A stretch of 64,000 bases of DNA from Sphingobium limneticum (lineage in GTDB: Bacteria > Pseudomonadota > Alphaproteobacteria > Sphingomonadales > Sphingomonadaceae). Of this stretch, positions 8,750 to 18,130 are shown piece after piece. Made by a program: the position numbers and the translations under genes. Each line of letters starts with the position of its first letter. The first letter of the stretch is position 1. The stretch covers positions 105,362 to 169,361 of the forward strand of contig NZ_VYPZ01000009.1 of NCBI RefSeq assembly GCF_008710155.1, read 5' to 3'. The notes under the pieces were generated by a model. That model was given only the letters and a program-made list of their open reading frames with translations, was not told the origin of the DNA and searched no databases.

Positions 8750-10423
8750 ATGTTGAAACGAGTCGCCGCCGCCCTGTTGCTTGCTACCGCCATGGCGCCC
8801 GTCACGCCCGTCGTGGCACAAAGCCCGGCGCCCGCGCCCACCGCAACCCCCGCGCCTGCGACCGCTCCGAAGCTGATCGTCGCGATCAGCGTCGACCAGT
8901 TTTCCGCCGATCTGTTCAGCGAATATCGCCAATATTATACGGGCGGCCTCAAGCGTCTGACCAGCGAAGGCGCCGTCTTCCCGCGCGGCTATCAGAGCCA
9001 TGCCGCGACCGAAACCTGCCCCGGCCACTCCACCATCTTGACCGGCAGCCGCCCGTCGCGCACGGGCATCATCGCCAATAACTGGTTCGACCTTGGCACC
9101 AAGCGCGAAGACAAGAATGTCTATTGCGCCGAGGATGAGAGCCAGCCGGGCACCGACAGCGACCATTATGAAGCATCGCCGCTTCATCTGAAGGTGCCGA
9201 CTCTGGGCGGTCGGATGAAGATCGCCAATCCCGCCACGCGTGTCGTGTCGGTATCCGGCAAGGACCGCGCCGCCATCATGATGGGCGGGCCGACCGCCGA
9301 CCAAGCCTGGTGGCTCAGCCCCAAGGGCTATGTCAGCTACAAGGGCGTGTCGGTTCCGCCGCTGGTGGCCAAGGTGAATGACGTGTTCGCCCAGCGGCTG
9401 GCGCAGCCCAATGCCGGGTTCGAGTTGCCCGCCCAGTGCGTGTCGAAGGATTTCGCGGTGCAGGCCGGCAATCGCTCCGTCGGCACCGGCCGCTTCGCGC
9501 GGCAGGCGGGCGACTATAATGGTTTCCGTATCTCGCCGGAGCAGGATGCGCTGACCCTGGCCTTCGCCGCCGCCGCGATCGACAGCATGAGCCTGGGCAA
9601 GCAGGCGCAGACCGATATCATTTCGATCGGCCTGTCGGCGACCGACTATGTCGGCCACACCTACGGCACCGAAGGCACCGAAAGCTGCATTCAGGTCGAC
9701 CGGCTGGACCGCGAACTGGGCGCCTTCTTCGACAAGCTGGACAAGGACGGCATCGACTATGTCGTCGTGCTGACCGCCGACCATGGCGGCCATGACCTGC
9801 CCGAACGCCACCAGCTGAATGCGATGCCGATGGAACAGCGCGTGGACAAGGCGCTGACGCCTAAGGCGCTGAACGCGACCATCGCCGACAAGGTCGGCAT
9901 GACCGGCAAGAAGGTCATCTGGGGCGATGGGCCGGCCGGCGATCTCTATTTCGACAAGGGGCTGACCACCGCCCAGCGCGCCAAGGTGGAGGCTGCGACG
10001 CTGACCTATCTGCGCGCCCATCCGCAGGTGCAGACCGTCTTTACCAAGGCGGAAATCGCCGCCACCCCCTCCCCTTCCGGCCCGCCCGAAAGCTGGAGCC
10101 TGATCCAGGAAGCGCGCGCCAGCTTCTACCCCGCGCGGTCGGGCGACCTGCTACTGCTGCTCAAGCCGCGCGTCATGTCGATCCCGGAAAGCGCCGTGAT
10201 GGGCGCGGTCGCCACCCATGGTTCGCCCTGGGACACGGATCGTCGCGTGCCGATCCTGTTCTGGCGCAAGGGGATGCAGCATTTCGAACAGCCGCTGGGC
10301 ATCGAAACGGTCGACATCCTGCCGACGCTGGCCGCGCTCATCAAGCTGCCGGTGCCCAAGGATGAGATTGACGGCCGCTGTCTGGACCTGATCGCGGGCG
10401 AAGGGGATAGCTGCGCGCAGTAA
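8750..10423 (+). CDS. phoK: Alkaline phosphatase PhoK (Sphingomonas type)
   Basis: The 557-residue protein carries a signal peptide ending at VVAQ and is recognisably close to the secreted alkaline phosphatase of Sphingomonas (PhoK/SPAP). The nucleophile threonine is T89 in SHAATETCPGHST, preceded by metal-ligand D49 in ISVDQF. Further metal-binding segments are TDYVGHTYG and TADHGGHD, and ATHGSPWD lies near the C-terminus. It hydrolyses phosphomonoesters outside the cytoplasm for phosphate scavenging. The start has AAGG about 10 nt upstream. I could not identify a clear Pho box in the 77-nt divergent promoter region. Confidence 0.95.
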   Translation: MLKRVAAALLLATAMAPVTPVVAQSPAPAPTATPAPATAPKLIVAISVDQFSADLFSEYRQYYTGGLKRLTSEGAVFPRGYQSHAATETCPGHSTILTGSRPSRTGIIANNWFDLGTKREDKNVYCAEDESQPGTDSDHYEASPLHLKVPTLGGRMKIANPATRVVSVSGKDRAAIMMGGPTADQAWWLSPKGYVSYKGVSVPPLVAKVNDVFAQRLAQPNAGFELPAQCVSKDFAVQAGNRSVGTGRFARQAGDYNGFRISPEQDALTLAFAAAAIDSMSLGKQAQTDIISIGLSATDYVGHTYGTEGTESCIQVDRLDRELGAFFDKLDKDGIDYVVVLTADHGGHDLPERHQLNAMPMEQRVDKALTPKALNATIADKVGMTGKKVIWGDGPAGDLYFDKGLTTAQRAKVEAATLTYLRAHPQVQTVFTKAEIAATPSPSGPPESWSLIQEARASFYPARSGDLLLLLKPRVMSIPESAVMGAVATHGSPWDTDRRVPILFWRKGMQHFEQPLGIETVDILPTLAALIKLPVPKDEIDGRCLDLIAGEGDSCAQ

Positions 10424-10450
10424 GGCGCGTTAACCGAAAGCCATATTGTT

Positions 10451-10568
10451 CCCCCTCCCGTTTACGGGAGGGGGTTAGGGGGTGGGCAGGACGTCGCGAT
10501 TGCCCACCCCGCTGCGACTAACGCGCTACGCGCGCAAGTCTCGCTACCCCTCCCGCGAGCGGGAGGGG
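10451..10568. repeat. REP-like hairpin-stem-hairpin element between phoK and cysE
   Basis: The spacer between the two convergent genes contains three nested inverted repeats. A perfect 10-bp hairpin lies at 10451-10474 (CCCCCTCCCG, loop TTTA). A 10-bp outer stem pairs 10479-10488 (GGGGTGGGCA) with 10501-10510. A second 10-bp hairpin lies at 10547-10568 (CCCCTCCCGC, loop GA). The order hairpin, G-rich stem, C-rich stem, hairpin matches the two 148-bp copies at 46384 and 55105. It probably serves as a bidirectional transcription end. Confidence 0.7.
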
Positions 10569-10594
10569 AATAGCCTACCACCCACATCCGACCT

Positions 10595-11617
10595 TCAAAT
10601 ATTCTCCCCGAACCCGTCCGTCGCTTCCTCGACCAAGGCATGTACGCGGTGGGGGGCGGATACCTGGACGCGGCTGGTCACTTCATACTGCGCCTTGGCC
10701 TGGCGGACGTTGGAGTCGGCGGGCACGCTGTCGGTCAGCCACACATTGCCGCCGATGACCGATCGGCTGCCCACGATGATCCGCCCCAGCACCGTCGCGC
10801 CAGCGTAGATCACCACATCATCCTCGATGATCGGATGGCGCGGCAGGGCCTTTTCCAGATGGCCCTTCTCGTCCGCGGGGAAGCTGCGCGCACCCAGCGT
10901 CACGCCCTGATAAAGGCGCACCCGCGCGCCCACGATCGCCGTTTCACCGATCACCACGCCGGTGCCATGGTCGATGAAGAAGGATGGGCCGATCTTGGCG
11001 CCGGGATGGATGTCGATCCCGGTCTTGCCATGGGCGATTTCCGACACGATCCGCGCCACCAACGGCGCGCCCAGTTCATAGAGGCGATGCGCCAGCCGGT
11101 GATGGATGATCGCCAGCATGGACGGGTAGCAGATCAGCACCTCATCCACGCTGCGCGCAGCCGGATCGCCCAGAAAGGCCGCGTCGACATCGGTGTCGAG
11201 CAAGGTGCGCAGCGCCGGCAGGCCGTCGGCAAAGGCCGATATGATCCGCGCCGCTTCCTTGTCCACCGCCTCGACCGGCTGCCCCTTCAGCGCGTAAATC
11301 TGCTCCAGCCGGATCTGGCCATGGAGGCGGCTGAGGACGGTTTGCAGCGTTTCGGCGACATAGGCGTCCTCATTATGCAGGCGCACATAGCCGGGGCCGA
11401 GCCGCAGCGGGAAGAGTGCGCCGCAGAGCGATTGGGTGATCTTCGCCATATTGTCGCGCGAGGGGAAGCCTTCCGCCCCATATTCGGCATGATGTTGTTG
11501 CGATTGGCGCCAGCGGCTGCGCGCCGCGCTCAATTCCGCGACCAGCCTGTCCACGTCCCAATACCCCTCGACGATGCGATCGTCGTCCTGTCCGTCTGCC
11601 ATTATATCCGCCTTCAT
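10595..11617 (-). CDS. cysE: Serine O-acetyltransferase (EpsC/CysE family)
   Basis: The 340-residue protein has a helical N-terminal region with YPSMLAIIHHRLAHRLYELG. A left-handed beta-helix of hexapeptide repeats follows, including IHPGAKIGPSFFIDHGTGVV and VIGETAIVGARVRLYQGVTLGA, where the His residues are catalytic. It makes O-acetylserine for cysteine synthesis. The N-terminal extension and total length fit the long EpsC-type alphaproteobacterial form rather than the shorter enteric CysE. It is convergent with phoK, with a repeat element between them. Confidence 0.93.
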   Translation of the reverse strand: MKADIMADGQDDDRIVEGYWDVDRLVAELSAARSRWRQSQQHHAEYGAEGFPSRDNMAKITQSLCGALFPLRLGPGYVRLHNEDAYVAETLQTVLSRLHGQIRLEQIYALKGQPVEAVDKEAARIISAFADGLPALRTLLDTDVDAAFLGDPAARSVDEVLICYPSMLAIIHHRLAHRLYELGAPLVARIVSEIAHGKTGIDIHPGAKIGPSFFIDHGTGVVIGETAIVGARVRLYQGVTLGARSFPADEKGHLEKALPRHPIIEDDVVIYAGATVLGRIIVGSRSVIGGNVWLTDSVPADSNVRQAKAQYEVTSRVQVSAPHRVHALVEEATDGFGENI

Positions 11618-11709
11618 GCGCTTATTGCCGGGGGCATAGCGTGGTGACGGGGACAGGGATAAACGAGTTTTGCTTGGGGCCGAACAGATTCTCTTTTGTC
11701 GGCGCGCGC

Positions 11710-13023
11710 CTAACGCGGCAGGTACAGGCAGATTTCGGCGCGCAAGCCGCCTTCGGGCCGGTTGGCGAGGATGAACTGGCCGCCCTCCGCCGTCACCGCC
11801 TTCTGCACGATGGCAAGGCCAAGGCCCAGCCCGCGCGTGTTGCGCTGGCGCGCATCGTCCAGGCGGGAAAAGGGCCGCAACACTTCCTCCAGCCGCTCGC
11901 GCGGGATGCCGGGGCCGTCATCATCGACCCGGATCAGCACTTCATTGCCCTTGCGCTCCAGCGAGACGCGGGCGCGATCGCCATAATGGAGCGCATTTTC
12001 GATCAGGTTGCGTACGGCCCGGCGCAGCGACAGGCCGCGCACTTCCATCTCCAGATGGTCCGGACCATTATAGTCCACGTCCTGATCATGATCCTGGAAC
12101 GCATCGACGATGGTGGCGATGCTGACGGCGATGTCGGTGCGGACCGGCGGCTCGGGATCCTTCTCCCCGCCCAGGAAGGCAAGCAGCGATTCCAGCATCG
12201 CCCCCATTTCCTCCAGGTCGCCGCCCATGGCGTGCTGTACTTCGGGATCTTTCACCAGCTCCAGCCGCAATTGCAGCCGGGCGAGCGGCGTGCGCAGATC
12301 ATGGCCGACCGCCGCCAGCGTTTCCGTCCGTTCGTCGATCAGGCGATGCATGCGCGCCTGCATGGCGTTGAAGGCGGTGATCAGGTTGCGCACATCGTTG
12401 GTGCCCGCTTCGGGCACGATCACTTCGGAACCACGACCGATCCGGTGGGTCGCATGGGTCAGGTCGCGCAACGGCGCCAGCGTCCGGCGGATCAGCAGCA
12501 GGCCCGCCAGCAGCAACGCCAATACGGGGATCAGCGCCAGCCCCAGCCGGCCGATGGTGAAGGCCCATTTGCCGCCGCTGTGATGCATGCCGAAATAAAG
12601 CCAGCTGCCATCATGGAGTTGCAGCCCGCCATTGATTTCCGAATGACGCCCCGGCGTCAGGCGCAGCCACAGGCCGGATTTTTCCAGGCCGGGTTCCCAG
12701 TCGATGATCTGGCGTCGCATCCGCTCCAGTTCGGGCGACAGCGGCGGCGGCGGCGGCGCGGCCGGCGACCAGTGGATATCGTAGCGATCGGTGGTCAGTT
12801 GCAGGCCCAGCGCGGGCCGCTCGCCGCGTGGCTGTTCGACCAGCAGCTTGCGCGCGATGACCAGATGTTCGGCCAGACGTCGGGCCTCGTCATCCTGCAA
12901 CGACAAATGGCTGGCCCGCTCATAGACGAGCGTGCCCACCGCAAATTCCAGCGTAACGGTCAGCAGCAGGATCGCGCAGAGCCGGCCGAGCAGGCCGAGC
13001 GATCCCCTGAACTGTAGTTTCAA
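11710..13023 (-). CDS. Sensor histidine kinase, EnvZ type
   Basis: The 437-residue kinase is read from a TTG at 13023-13021 that overlaps the TGA of the response regulator. No ATG lies near that junction. A first membrane helix (about residues 7-28) precedes a periplasmic region of about 130 residues. A second helix (LALIPVLALLLAGLLLI) and HAMP follow, then the H-box AAVGHDLRTPLARLQ, the N-box NLIENALHYG, and the G-boxes DDGPGIP and GLGLGLAIV. It should autophosphorylate and control the adjacent OmpR-type regulator. The periplasmic part has a Pro-rich stretch. Confidence 0.93.
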   Translation of the reverse strand: MKLQFRGSLGLLGRLCAILLLTVTLEFAVGTLVYERASHLSLQDDEARRLAEHLVIARKLLVEQPRGERPALGLQLTTDRYDIHWSPAAPPPPPLSPELERMRRQIIDWEPGLEKSGLWLRLTPGRHSEINGGLQLHDGSWLYFGMHHSGGKWAFTIGRLGLALIPVLALLLAGLLLIRRTLAPLRDLTHATHRIGRGSEVIVPEAGTNDVRNLITAFNAMQARMHRLIDERTETLAAVGHDLRTPLARLQLRLELVKDPEVQHAMGGDLEEMGAMLESLLAFLGGEKDPEPPVRTDIAVSIATIVDAFQDHDQDVDYNGPDHLEMEVRGLSLRRAVRNLIENALHYGDRARVSLERKGNEVLIRVDDDGPGIPRERLEEVLRPFSRLDDARQRNTRGLGLGLAIVQKAVTAEGGQFILANRPEGGLRAEICLYLPR

Positions 13024-13748
13024 GCGCGGCTGACCTCTGCATTGAACATATAGCCCACGCCGCGCACGGTGGTGATCGGCGCGCCCTTGTCCTGCGTGGA
13101 CAATTTGCGGCGCAGGCGGCTGACCAGTACGTCGATGCTGCGGTCGGAGCTGTCGCCCATGCGGGTGCGGGACAGTTCGATCAGCCGTTCCCGCGCGATG
13201 ACGCGCTGCGGATGGCTGAGGAAGGAACCGAGCAGGTCGAATTCCGCCCCGGTCAGTTCCACGATGGCGCCGGTGGGCGAGCGCAGTTCGCGGCGGGGGA
13301 AGTTGACGCTCCAGCCGTCGAAATGGGCTTCGCTCTCCCGATGCTCGTCCGGGCCGCGCTCCACGCCGACGCGGCGCAGGATGGCGCGGATGCGGGCGAT
13401 CAGTTCCCGCGTGCCGAAGGGCTTGGGGAGGTAATCGTCTGCGCCCAGTTCCAGGCCGACGATGCGGTCCGTCTCGCTGCCCTTGGCGCTGATGAAGATG
13501 ATGGGGACGTCGCTCTTGCGGCGGATCTGACGGCACAGGTCAATGCCGTTGGTGCCCGGCAGCATGACGTCCAGCACGACCAGATCCACCGGGCCGGCGT
13601 CGAAGGCCACCCACATTTCCGGACCGGACGATGCGGGGCGCACCTGATAGCCATGTTCCTGAAGCGCGCGAGCGGTCAGCGTGCGCAGCGGCGGATCGTC
13701 TTCGACGAGGATGATCGACGGGGCGGTCATGAAAGCGTCAGCGCACAA
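13020..13748 (-). CDS. OmpR-family response regulator
   Basis: The 242-residue regulator has an intact receiver: the acidic pocket LVEDDPPL, the phospho-acceptor in VVLDVMLPGTNG, the switch residue in FISAKGSE and the lysine in LPKPFG. The C-terminal winged helix ends in DVLVSRLRRKL and TTVRGVGYMFNAE. It overlaps the kinase by 4 nt. The porin gene 13911-14738 is immediately upstream on the same strand but is separated by an intrinsic terminator, so regulation of that porin is possible but not shown. Confidence 0.95.
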   Translation of the reverse strand: MCADAFMTAPSIILVEDDPPLRTLTARALQEHGYQVRPASSGPEMWVAFDAGPVDLVVLDVMLPGTNGIDLCRQIRRKSDVPIIFISAKGSETDRIVGLELGADDYLPKPFGTRELIARIRAILRRVGVERGPDEHRESEAHFDGWSVNFPRRELRSPTGAIVELTGAEFDLLGSFLSHPQRVIARERLIELSRTRMGDSSDRSIDVLVSRLRRKLSTQDKGAPITTVRGVGYMFNAEVSRA

Positions 13749-13850
13749 AATGTCATGATCTGGAGATAGGCCCGGCCGGATCGGGGGTCAACCGCACGAC
13801 CCCGGCCAATGGGTCAATCGCGACTGGAGCAACAATTTGTCACGACAGCG

Positions 13851-13888
13851 AAAAGGGCCGGCCCGACGGGGTGTCGGACCGGCCCTTT
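13851..13888 (-). terminator. Intrinsic terminator of the TorF porin gene
   Basis: A long stem pairs AAAAGGGCCGG (from 13851) with CCGGCCCTTT (to 13888), extended inward by CCGAC/GTCGG around a short loop. On the minus strand the 3' arm ends in a run of T before the upstream region of the response regulator. It lies 22 nt past the porin stop and should insulate the two-component operon. Confidence 0.85.
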
Positions 13889-13910
13889 CGTTCGGCTCAA
13901 GGCCGCAGGA

Positions 13911-14738
13911 TCAGAAGGCCGCGGTCAGCGACACGACGAAGCGGCTGCGCGCGATCGAGGAGCCATCGGCGTCCGAGAAGTTCGGGCGGATGTAGTTTTC
14001 CTCGACGCGGGCGATGTCGGTGTCGACATAGGCGAGGCCTACGGTCAGCGGCGTGCCGGGGATGGCGACGTCCGCGCCGACCAGCCAGTCCATATATTTG
14101 CCGGTGGGCGCCAGCGAGGTGCCGTTGGGGCCAAGGCCGCTATTGCCGTTCGACCAGCCCAGATGCGCCTTCAACGTGACCGGCGTGTTCGGGATCGAAC
14201 CGCTGACATCGCCCCAGACGTAGAAATTGTCTTCCTTGTCACCCGGATTGAAGATGGTGCAATCCGCGTCGCTGCACCACTTGCCCAGCGCCTGCTGCTT
14301 GGGCGCATAGGCGACGCCGACCAGACCCTTGACCGGGCCGACCTGGCTGGATAGCTTCACATAGGGTTCGGCGAAGTCGGTCTTGTTGGCACCCGACGGA
14401 TACATGTACCAGGTCAGACCGACGTCCAGCGTGGTGGTTTCGGTCAGCGGAATGGCGTAACCTGCGAACAGGTCCAGTTCCATGTTGGATCCGCCGAACG
14501 TGCCCCAGCCCGACAGGTTGGAGGCCCAGGTGCCGGCATAGGCGCCGCTTTCATGCGTCAGCGTGATGCCACCCTGAACGGCCATGCCCTTGTCGGTCTG
14601 CGACACGCCACGGAAACGATAGTCGGACACGAGGCCGACGCTGCCGGATACGGTGACGGGGCTGGCGGGTTCTTCCTGTGCGAAAGCCGGGGCGCTGGAA
14701 AGGAGCGCGAGGGCGGCACAAGCGATTTGGTACTTCAT
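13911..14738 (-). CDS. TorF-family outer-membrane porin-like protein
   Basis: The 275-residue precursor starts MKYQIACAALALLSSAPAFA, a clear signal peptide. The mature part opens VTVSGSVGLVSDYRFRGVSQTDKG, the usual N-terminus of the TorF family, and ends in an aromatic residue (SLTAAF) as beta-barrels do. The start at 14738 is preferred over the Met two codons upstream because AGGGGA then lies 6-9 nt before it. TorF proteins are putative porins of unknown substrate. The leader up to 14970 contains no other gene. Confidence 0.88.
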   Translation of the reverse strand: MKYQIACAALALLSSAPAFAQEEPASPVTVSGSVGLVSDYRFRGVSQTDKGMAVQGGITLTHESGAYAGTWASNLSGWGTFGGSNMELDLFAGYAIPLTETTTLDVGLTWYMYPSGANKTDFAEPYVKLSSQVGPVKGLVGVAYAPKQQALGKWCSDADCTIFNPGDKEDNFYVWGDVSGSIPNTPVTLKAHLGWSNGNSGLGPNGTSLAPTGKYMDWLVGADVAIPGTPLTVGLAYVDTDIARVEENYIRPNFSDADGSSIARSRFVVSLTAAF

Positions 14739-14970
14739 GAACATTCCCCTTTTACGTTGGAATGTTCCGTCCTGCATCCGCCGCCCAGGGATCTGTTTTG
14801 ATCGCCCCCGATGCCAGCGGATATCCATGGACTATGCCGTCCCGCCCGCCACGCAAACCGCTTTTGCCGCAGTTGCGAAAGGATCGGAGCCGCTGTTGTA
14901 AGCAAGGCACGGTTCTTTGCTGATGCGATAATGTAATATTGCTATTATGTTTCCATGCGCATTTGAGACA

Positions 14971-15008
14971 AAAACAAACCGCCGCGCCTGAGGTCAGGCA
15001 CGGCGGTT
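14971..15008 (-). terminator. Intrinsic terminator of the sulP-carbonic anhydrase operon
   Basis: Read on the minus strand, AACCGCCGTGCCTGA and its complement form a stem with a tiny loop. The 3' arm runs into a T-rich tract (complement of ACAAAAACAAA at 14969-14978). It lies about 30 nt beyond the SulP stop. The remaining spacer to the porin start (15009-15038 and 14739-14970) holds no gene that I can see. Confidence 0.88.
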
Positions 15009-15038
15009 CGACAGGTCGCCCAAGTGGTTGAGGGGGGG

Positions 15039-16535
15039 TCAGGCGACCAGCTGGCGCATCCGTCCGGTTGCGCCGAAATATTCCACCTGCGCGCCTGTGC
15101 CACGACGGCGATCGACCCATTCGCGCAGCATTTCCGCGCAGGTATGGTCGATATGGCCAAGCCGCTCGACATTCAGGATGACGAGGCCGGCGGTCGGCAG
15201 CGATTCCAGCTTGGCCGACAATTTTGGCAGGCTGAGAAAGGTCGCCGTGCCGCGCAGCGCCACTTCATGCGCTTCGCCACGGCTTGCATCCTCGACCTTC
15301 AGGCGCAGGCGGGTCGCATGCGGCAGCAGTTCCAGCATCGACAGGCCGATGCCCACCAGCACGCCGGTCAGCAGGTCGGTCGTCACGACGCAGATCAGCG
15401 TCGCGGCCCATACGATCGCGGGCAGCGGACCGTAGAGGTGGAAGAGATGCTTGACGTGGGCCACGCTGACCAGGCGAACGCCGGTGATGACGAGGATGCC
15501 GGCCAGAGCCGCCATCGGGATTTCACGGAGCAGCCAGGGCAGCAGCGCCACGAAGCCCAGGATCCAGACGCCATGCAGGATTGCCGACAGGCGGGTCTTC
15601 GCACCGGCCTGCACGTTGGCGGACGAACGAACGATGACCCCGGTCATCGGCAGCGCGCCGGCAAAGCCGCAAAGCAGGTTGCCCACGCCCTGCGCGCTCA
15701 ATTCCTTGTTATAATTGGTGCGCACGCCATCATGCATGCGATCGACGGCGGCGGCCGACAGCAGGGTTTCGGCGCTGGCGATGAAGGCGATGGCGATCGC
15801 GGTGGTGATGACGGTCGGGTTCAGCAGCTGCGCCAGCAGGCCCTGTTCGGGCAGGCTGACCGCCGCGACGATCGATTCGGGCACGACGACGCGCGCGACG
15901 TCCAGGCCCAGCGCGAAGGCGACCAGCGTCGCGGCGACCACGCCGACCAGCGCGCCCGGCACCAGCTTCATCGAGGCGGGGCGGAACTTCTCCCAGCCCA
16001 ACATGCTGAAGATGGTGACGAGGCCGACGGCGAAGGCCGTGACGGTATCGCCGTTCGACAGGCCCAATATCTGGCCCGGCATGGCGATCAGATTGTGCAG
16101 GCCGCTCGACAGCGGCTTGTCATCGAACAGCACATGGAACTGGCCGACCACGATCAGCACGCCGATGCCCGCCAGCATGCCGTGCACGACGGCGGGCGAA
16201 ATGGCGCGGAACCAGCCGCCGACCCGCAACAGACCTGCGACGACCTGGATCGCGCCCGCCAGAATCAGGATCGGGCCGAGGGCCGAGAGGCCCTGTTCCC
16301 GCACGATTTCAAAGACGATGACGGCAAGGCCGGCGGCCGGGCCGCTGACCTGCAATGGCGAACCCGCCAGCAGGCCGACGACGATGCCGCCGATGATGCC
16401 GGTGATAAGACCCTTTTCCGGCGGCACGCCGGACGCGATGGCGATGCCCATGCAGAGCGGCATCGCCACCAGGAAGACGACGATCGACGCCGTAAAATCG
16501 CGGCCGAAATTGCCGCCGGAAAGAGCCTTCAACAT
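15039..16535 (-). CDS. SulP-family anion transporter with STAS domain
   Basis: The 498-residue protein has about ten or more membrane segments. It starts with FTASIVVFLVAMPLCMGIAI and contains the SulP-type segment TGIIGGIVVGLLAGSPLQVS. A C-terminal STAS domain lies near residues 415-495 (TAGLVILNVERLGHIDHTC). SulP carriers move sulfate, bicarbonate or dicarboxylates. The beta-carbonic anhydrase gene starts its coding 3 nt upstream and is cotranscribed, which favours bicarbonate as the substrate; that is inference from context. Confidence 0.93.
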   Translation of the reverse strand: MLKALSGGNFGRDFTASIVVFLVAMPLCMGIAIASGVPPEKGLITGIIGGIVVGLLAGSPLQVSGPAAGLAVIVFEIVREQGLSALGPILILAGAIQVVAGLLRVGGWFRAISPAVVHGMLAGIGVLIVVGQFHVLFDDKPLSSGLHNLIAMPGQILGLSNGDTVTAFAVGLVTIFSMLGWEKFRPASMKLVPGALVGVVAATLVAFALGLDVARVVVPESIVAAVSLPEQGLLAQLLNPTVITTAIAIAFIASAETLLSAAAVDRMHDGVRTNYNKELSAQGVGNLLCGFAGALPMTGVIVRSSANVQAGAKTRLSAILHGVWILGFVALLPWLLREIPMAALAGILVITGVRLVSVAHVKHLFHLYGPLPAIVWAATLICVVTTDLLTGVLVGIGLSMLELLPHATRLRLKVEDASRGEAHEVALRGTATFLSLPKLSAKLESLPTAGLVILNVERLGHIDHTCAEMLREWVDRRRGTGAQVEYFGATGRMRQLVA

Positions 16536-16538
16536 GAT

Positions 16539-17237
16539 TTACTCCGCCGCTTGGGCATAAACCGATTCGCCGGCAAGGCGACGGCCGTGGGGAAGTGCGA
16601 CCTGCATCGGCTGGCCTTCGCGCAGGGGCGAGAAGCGACCGGTTTCGCCGTCCAGGCCGAGCACCTGGCCGGCGTGAATATCGACATACCAGCCATGCAG
16701 CGCGATTTCGCCACGGGCGATGCCCGACGCGATCGACGGATGGGTGCGCAGATGCGCCAGCTGAACCACGACATTTTCCAGCGCCATGTTGCGCAGCTTT
16801 TCCGCGTCGCTCAGGTCCGTGGGATAATTTTCGCGGCACACCTTCTGCGCAGCATGGCTGTGACGCAGCCAGGCGGCGACGTTGGGCATGGACGTCAGGT
16901 CGGCGTCGGTGGCCAGCGCCTTCATCGCGCCGCAATCGCTATGACCGCACACGATGATGTCGCGCACGCCCAGCACCATGACGGCATATTCGACCGTCGC
17001 GGTGACGCCGCCCAACTGGCTGGCATGCGGCGGCACGATGTTGCCCGCGTTGCGGCACACGAACAGGTCGCCGGGCGCGGCCTGCATGATCTGTTCGGGG
17101 ACGATGCGCGAATCCGCGCAGGAAATCATCAGCGCCTTGGGGCTTTGGCCATGGTTGGCCAGCTGGTTGTACAGCGTGCTTTCGCTGGGGTAGACTTTGG
17201 TTTCAAAGTCAAAAACGCGACCGATAAGCTCGTTCAT
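16539..17237 (-). CDS. Beta-class carbonic anhydrase
   Basis: The 232-residue enzyme has the beta-class zinc ligands: CADSR (Cys and the Asp-Arg dyad, about residues 39-43) and HSDCGAMKAL (His and Cys, about residues 98-107). It interconverts CO2 and bicarbonate. The start is taken at MNELIGRVFDFE, where the family N-terminus begins; the open frame extends further upstream but without family similarity. It is the promoter-proximal gene of a two-gene operon with SulP, with only 3 nt between them. Confidence 0.95.
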   Translation of the reverse strand: MNELIGRVFDFETKVYPSESTLYNQLANHGQSPKALMISCADSRIVPEQIMQAAPGDLFVCRNAGNIVPPHASQLGGVTATVEYAVMVLGVRDIIVCGHSDCGAMKALATDADLTSMPNVAAWLRHSHAAQKVCRENYPTDLSDAEKLRNMALENVVVQLAHLRTHPSIASGIARGEIALHGWYVDIHAGQVLGLDGETGRFSPLREGQPMQVALPHGRRLAGESVYAQAAE

Positions 17238-17419
17238 GGAGTCTATCCTCTTCTTTGAATGACTATTTCCGGCCAGGGGGCGGACCGGTATAGTGTGAAG
17301 AATAGACAAGCGGTTTTGCTGCGGCGCAGCGGGATTGTTAAAAACTATGTCTGGCCAATGAAACGAAGCGGATTGCGCAAAACCGCGAAAAATGGCGGTT
17401 TTGCGCAATCCTTTGCTGG

Positions 17420-18130
17420 TCAGCGCCGGTCGACCACCGCGCTGAACATGTATCCGACCCCGCGCACAGTAACAATCGGAGCGGAGCGACCGCCCTCCCC
17501 CAGCTTGCGCCGGAGCCGGCTGACCAGCACGTCGATGCTGCGATCGGACGAAGGCGTGTCGCGCACCCCGGCCAGTTCCATCAGGCGAGTGCGGGCGATC
17601 ACCGTCTGGGCATGATCCAGGAATACCGACAACAGCGAAAATTCCGCCGCGGTCAGATCGATTTGCTTGCCTGTCGGGTCGGACACCTCGCGCCGGGCGA
17701 AGTCCACCACCCAGCCTTCGAAGATCGCCTCGGTCTGGCGACGCAGGCCCAGCGCCCGCTCGCCACGACCGCGCCGCAGCACGGCGCGCAGCCGCGCCGC
17801 CAGTTCGCGCGCCGAATAGGGCTTGGCCATATAATCGTCGGCGCCCAGTTCCAGCCCGACCACCCGGTCAACCTCCGAACTGTTCGCTGCGACCAGGATG
17901 ATCGGCACGTCGCTGCGTTCGCGTACGTCGCGGCACAGATCCAGCCCGTCCGGCCCGCGCAGCGCCGCATCCAGTACGAGAGCGCCGACCGGGGTAGTGG
18001 TCAGCGCGCTGTAAATATCATGAGCAGACGCCGCCGGCAGCGCGCGAAAGCCGCTCTGCTCGAGATATTCGCGTATTTTCTGCCGCAGATCCTGATGCGT
18101 CTCTGCGATCAATATCAGCGGTGGACTCAT
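17420..18130 (-). CDS. Orphan OmpR-family regulator with degenerate receiver
   Basis: The 236-residue protein is a paralogue of the regulator at 13020: both C-termini share RSIDVLVSRLRRKL and TVRGVGYMF. The receiver is atypical. The usual acidic pair is LIAETHQDL (one acid lost) and the phospho-acceptor Asp is in VLDAALRGPDG. The switch Thr/Ser position reads LVAANSSE (Ala), while the lysine in MAKPY is kept. Phosphorylation-independent DNA binding is likely. No kinase gene is adjacent. Its start overlaps by 4 nt the stop of a small exported protein. Confidence 0.9.
   Translation of the reverse strand: MSPPLILIAETHQDLRQKIREYLEQSGFRALPAASAHDIYSALTTTPVGALVLDAALRGPDGLDLCRDVRERSDVPIILVAANSSEVDRVVGLELGADDYMAKPYSARELAARLRAVLRRGRGERALGLRRQTEAIFEGWVVDFARREVSDPTGKQIDLTAAEFSLLSVFLDHAQTVIARTRLMELAGVRDTPSSDRSIDVLVSRLRRKLGEGGRSAPIVTVRGVGYMFSAVVDRR

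Noticed and set aside
15024..17258. Long open frame opposite sulP and carbonic anhydrase
   Set aside because: Antisense, crosses two well-supported genes and has no recognisable domain.
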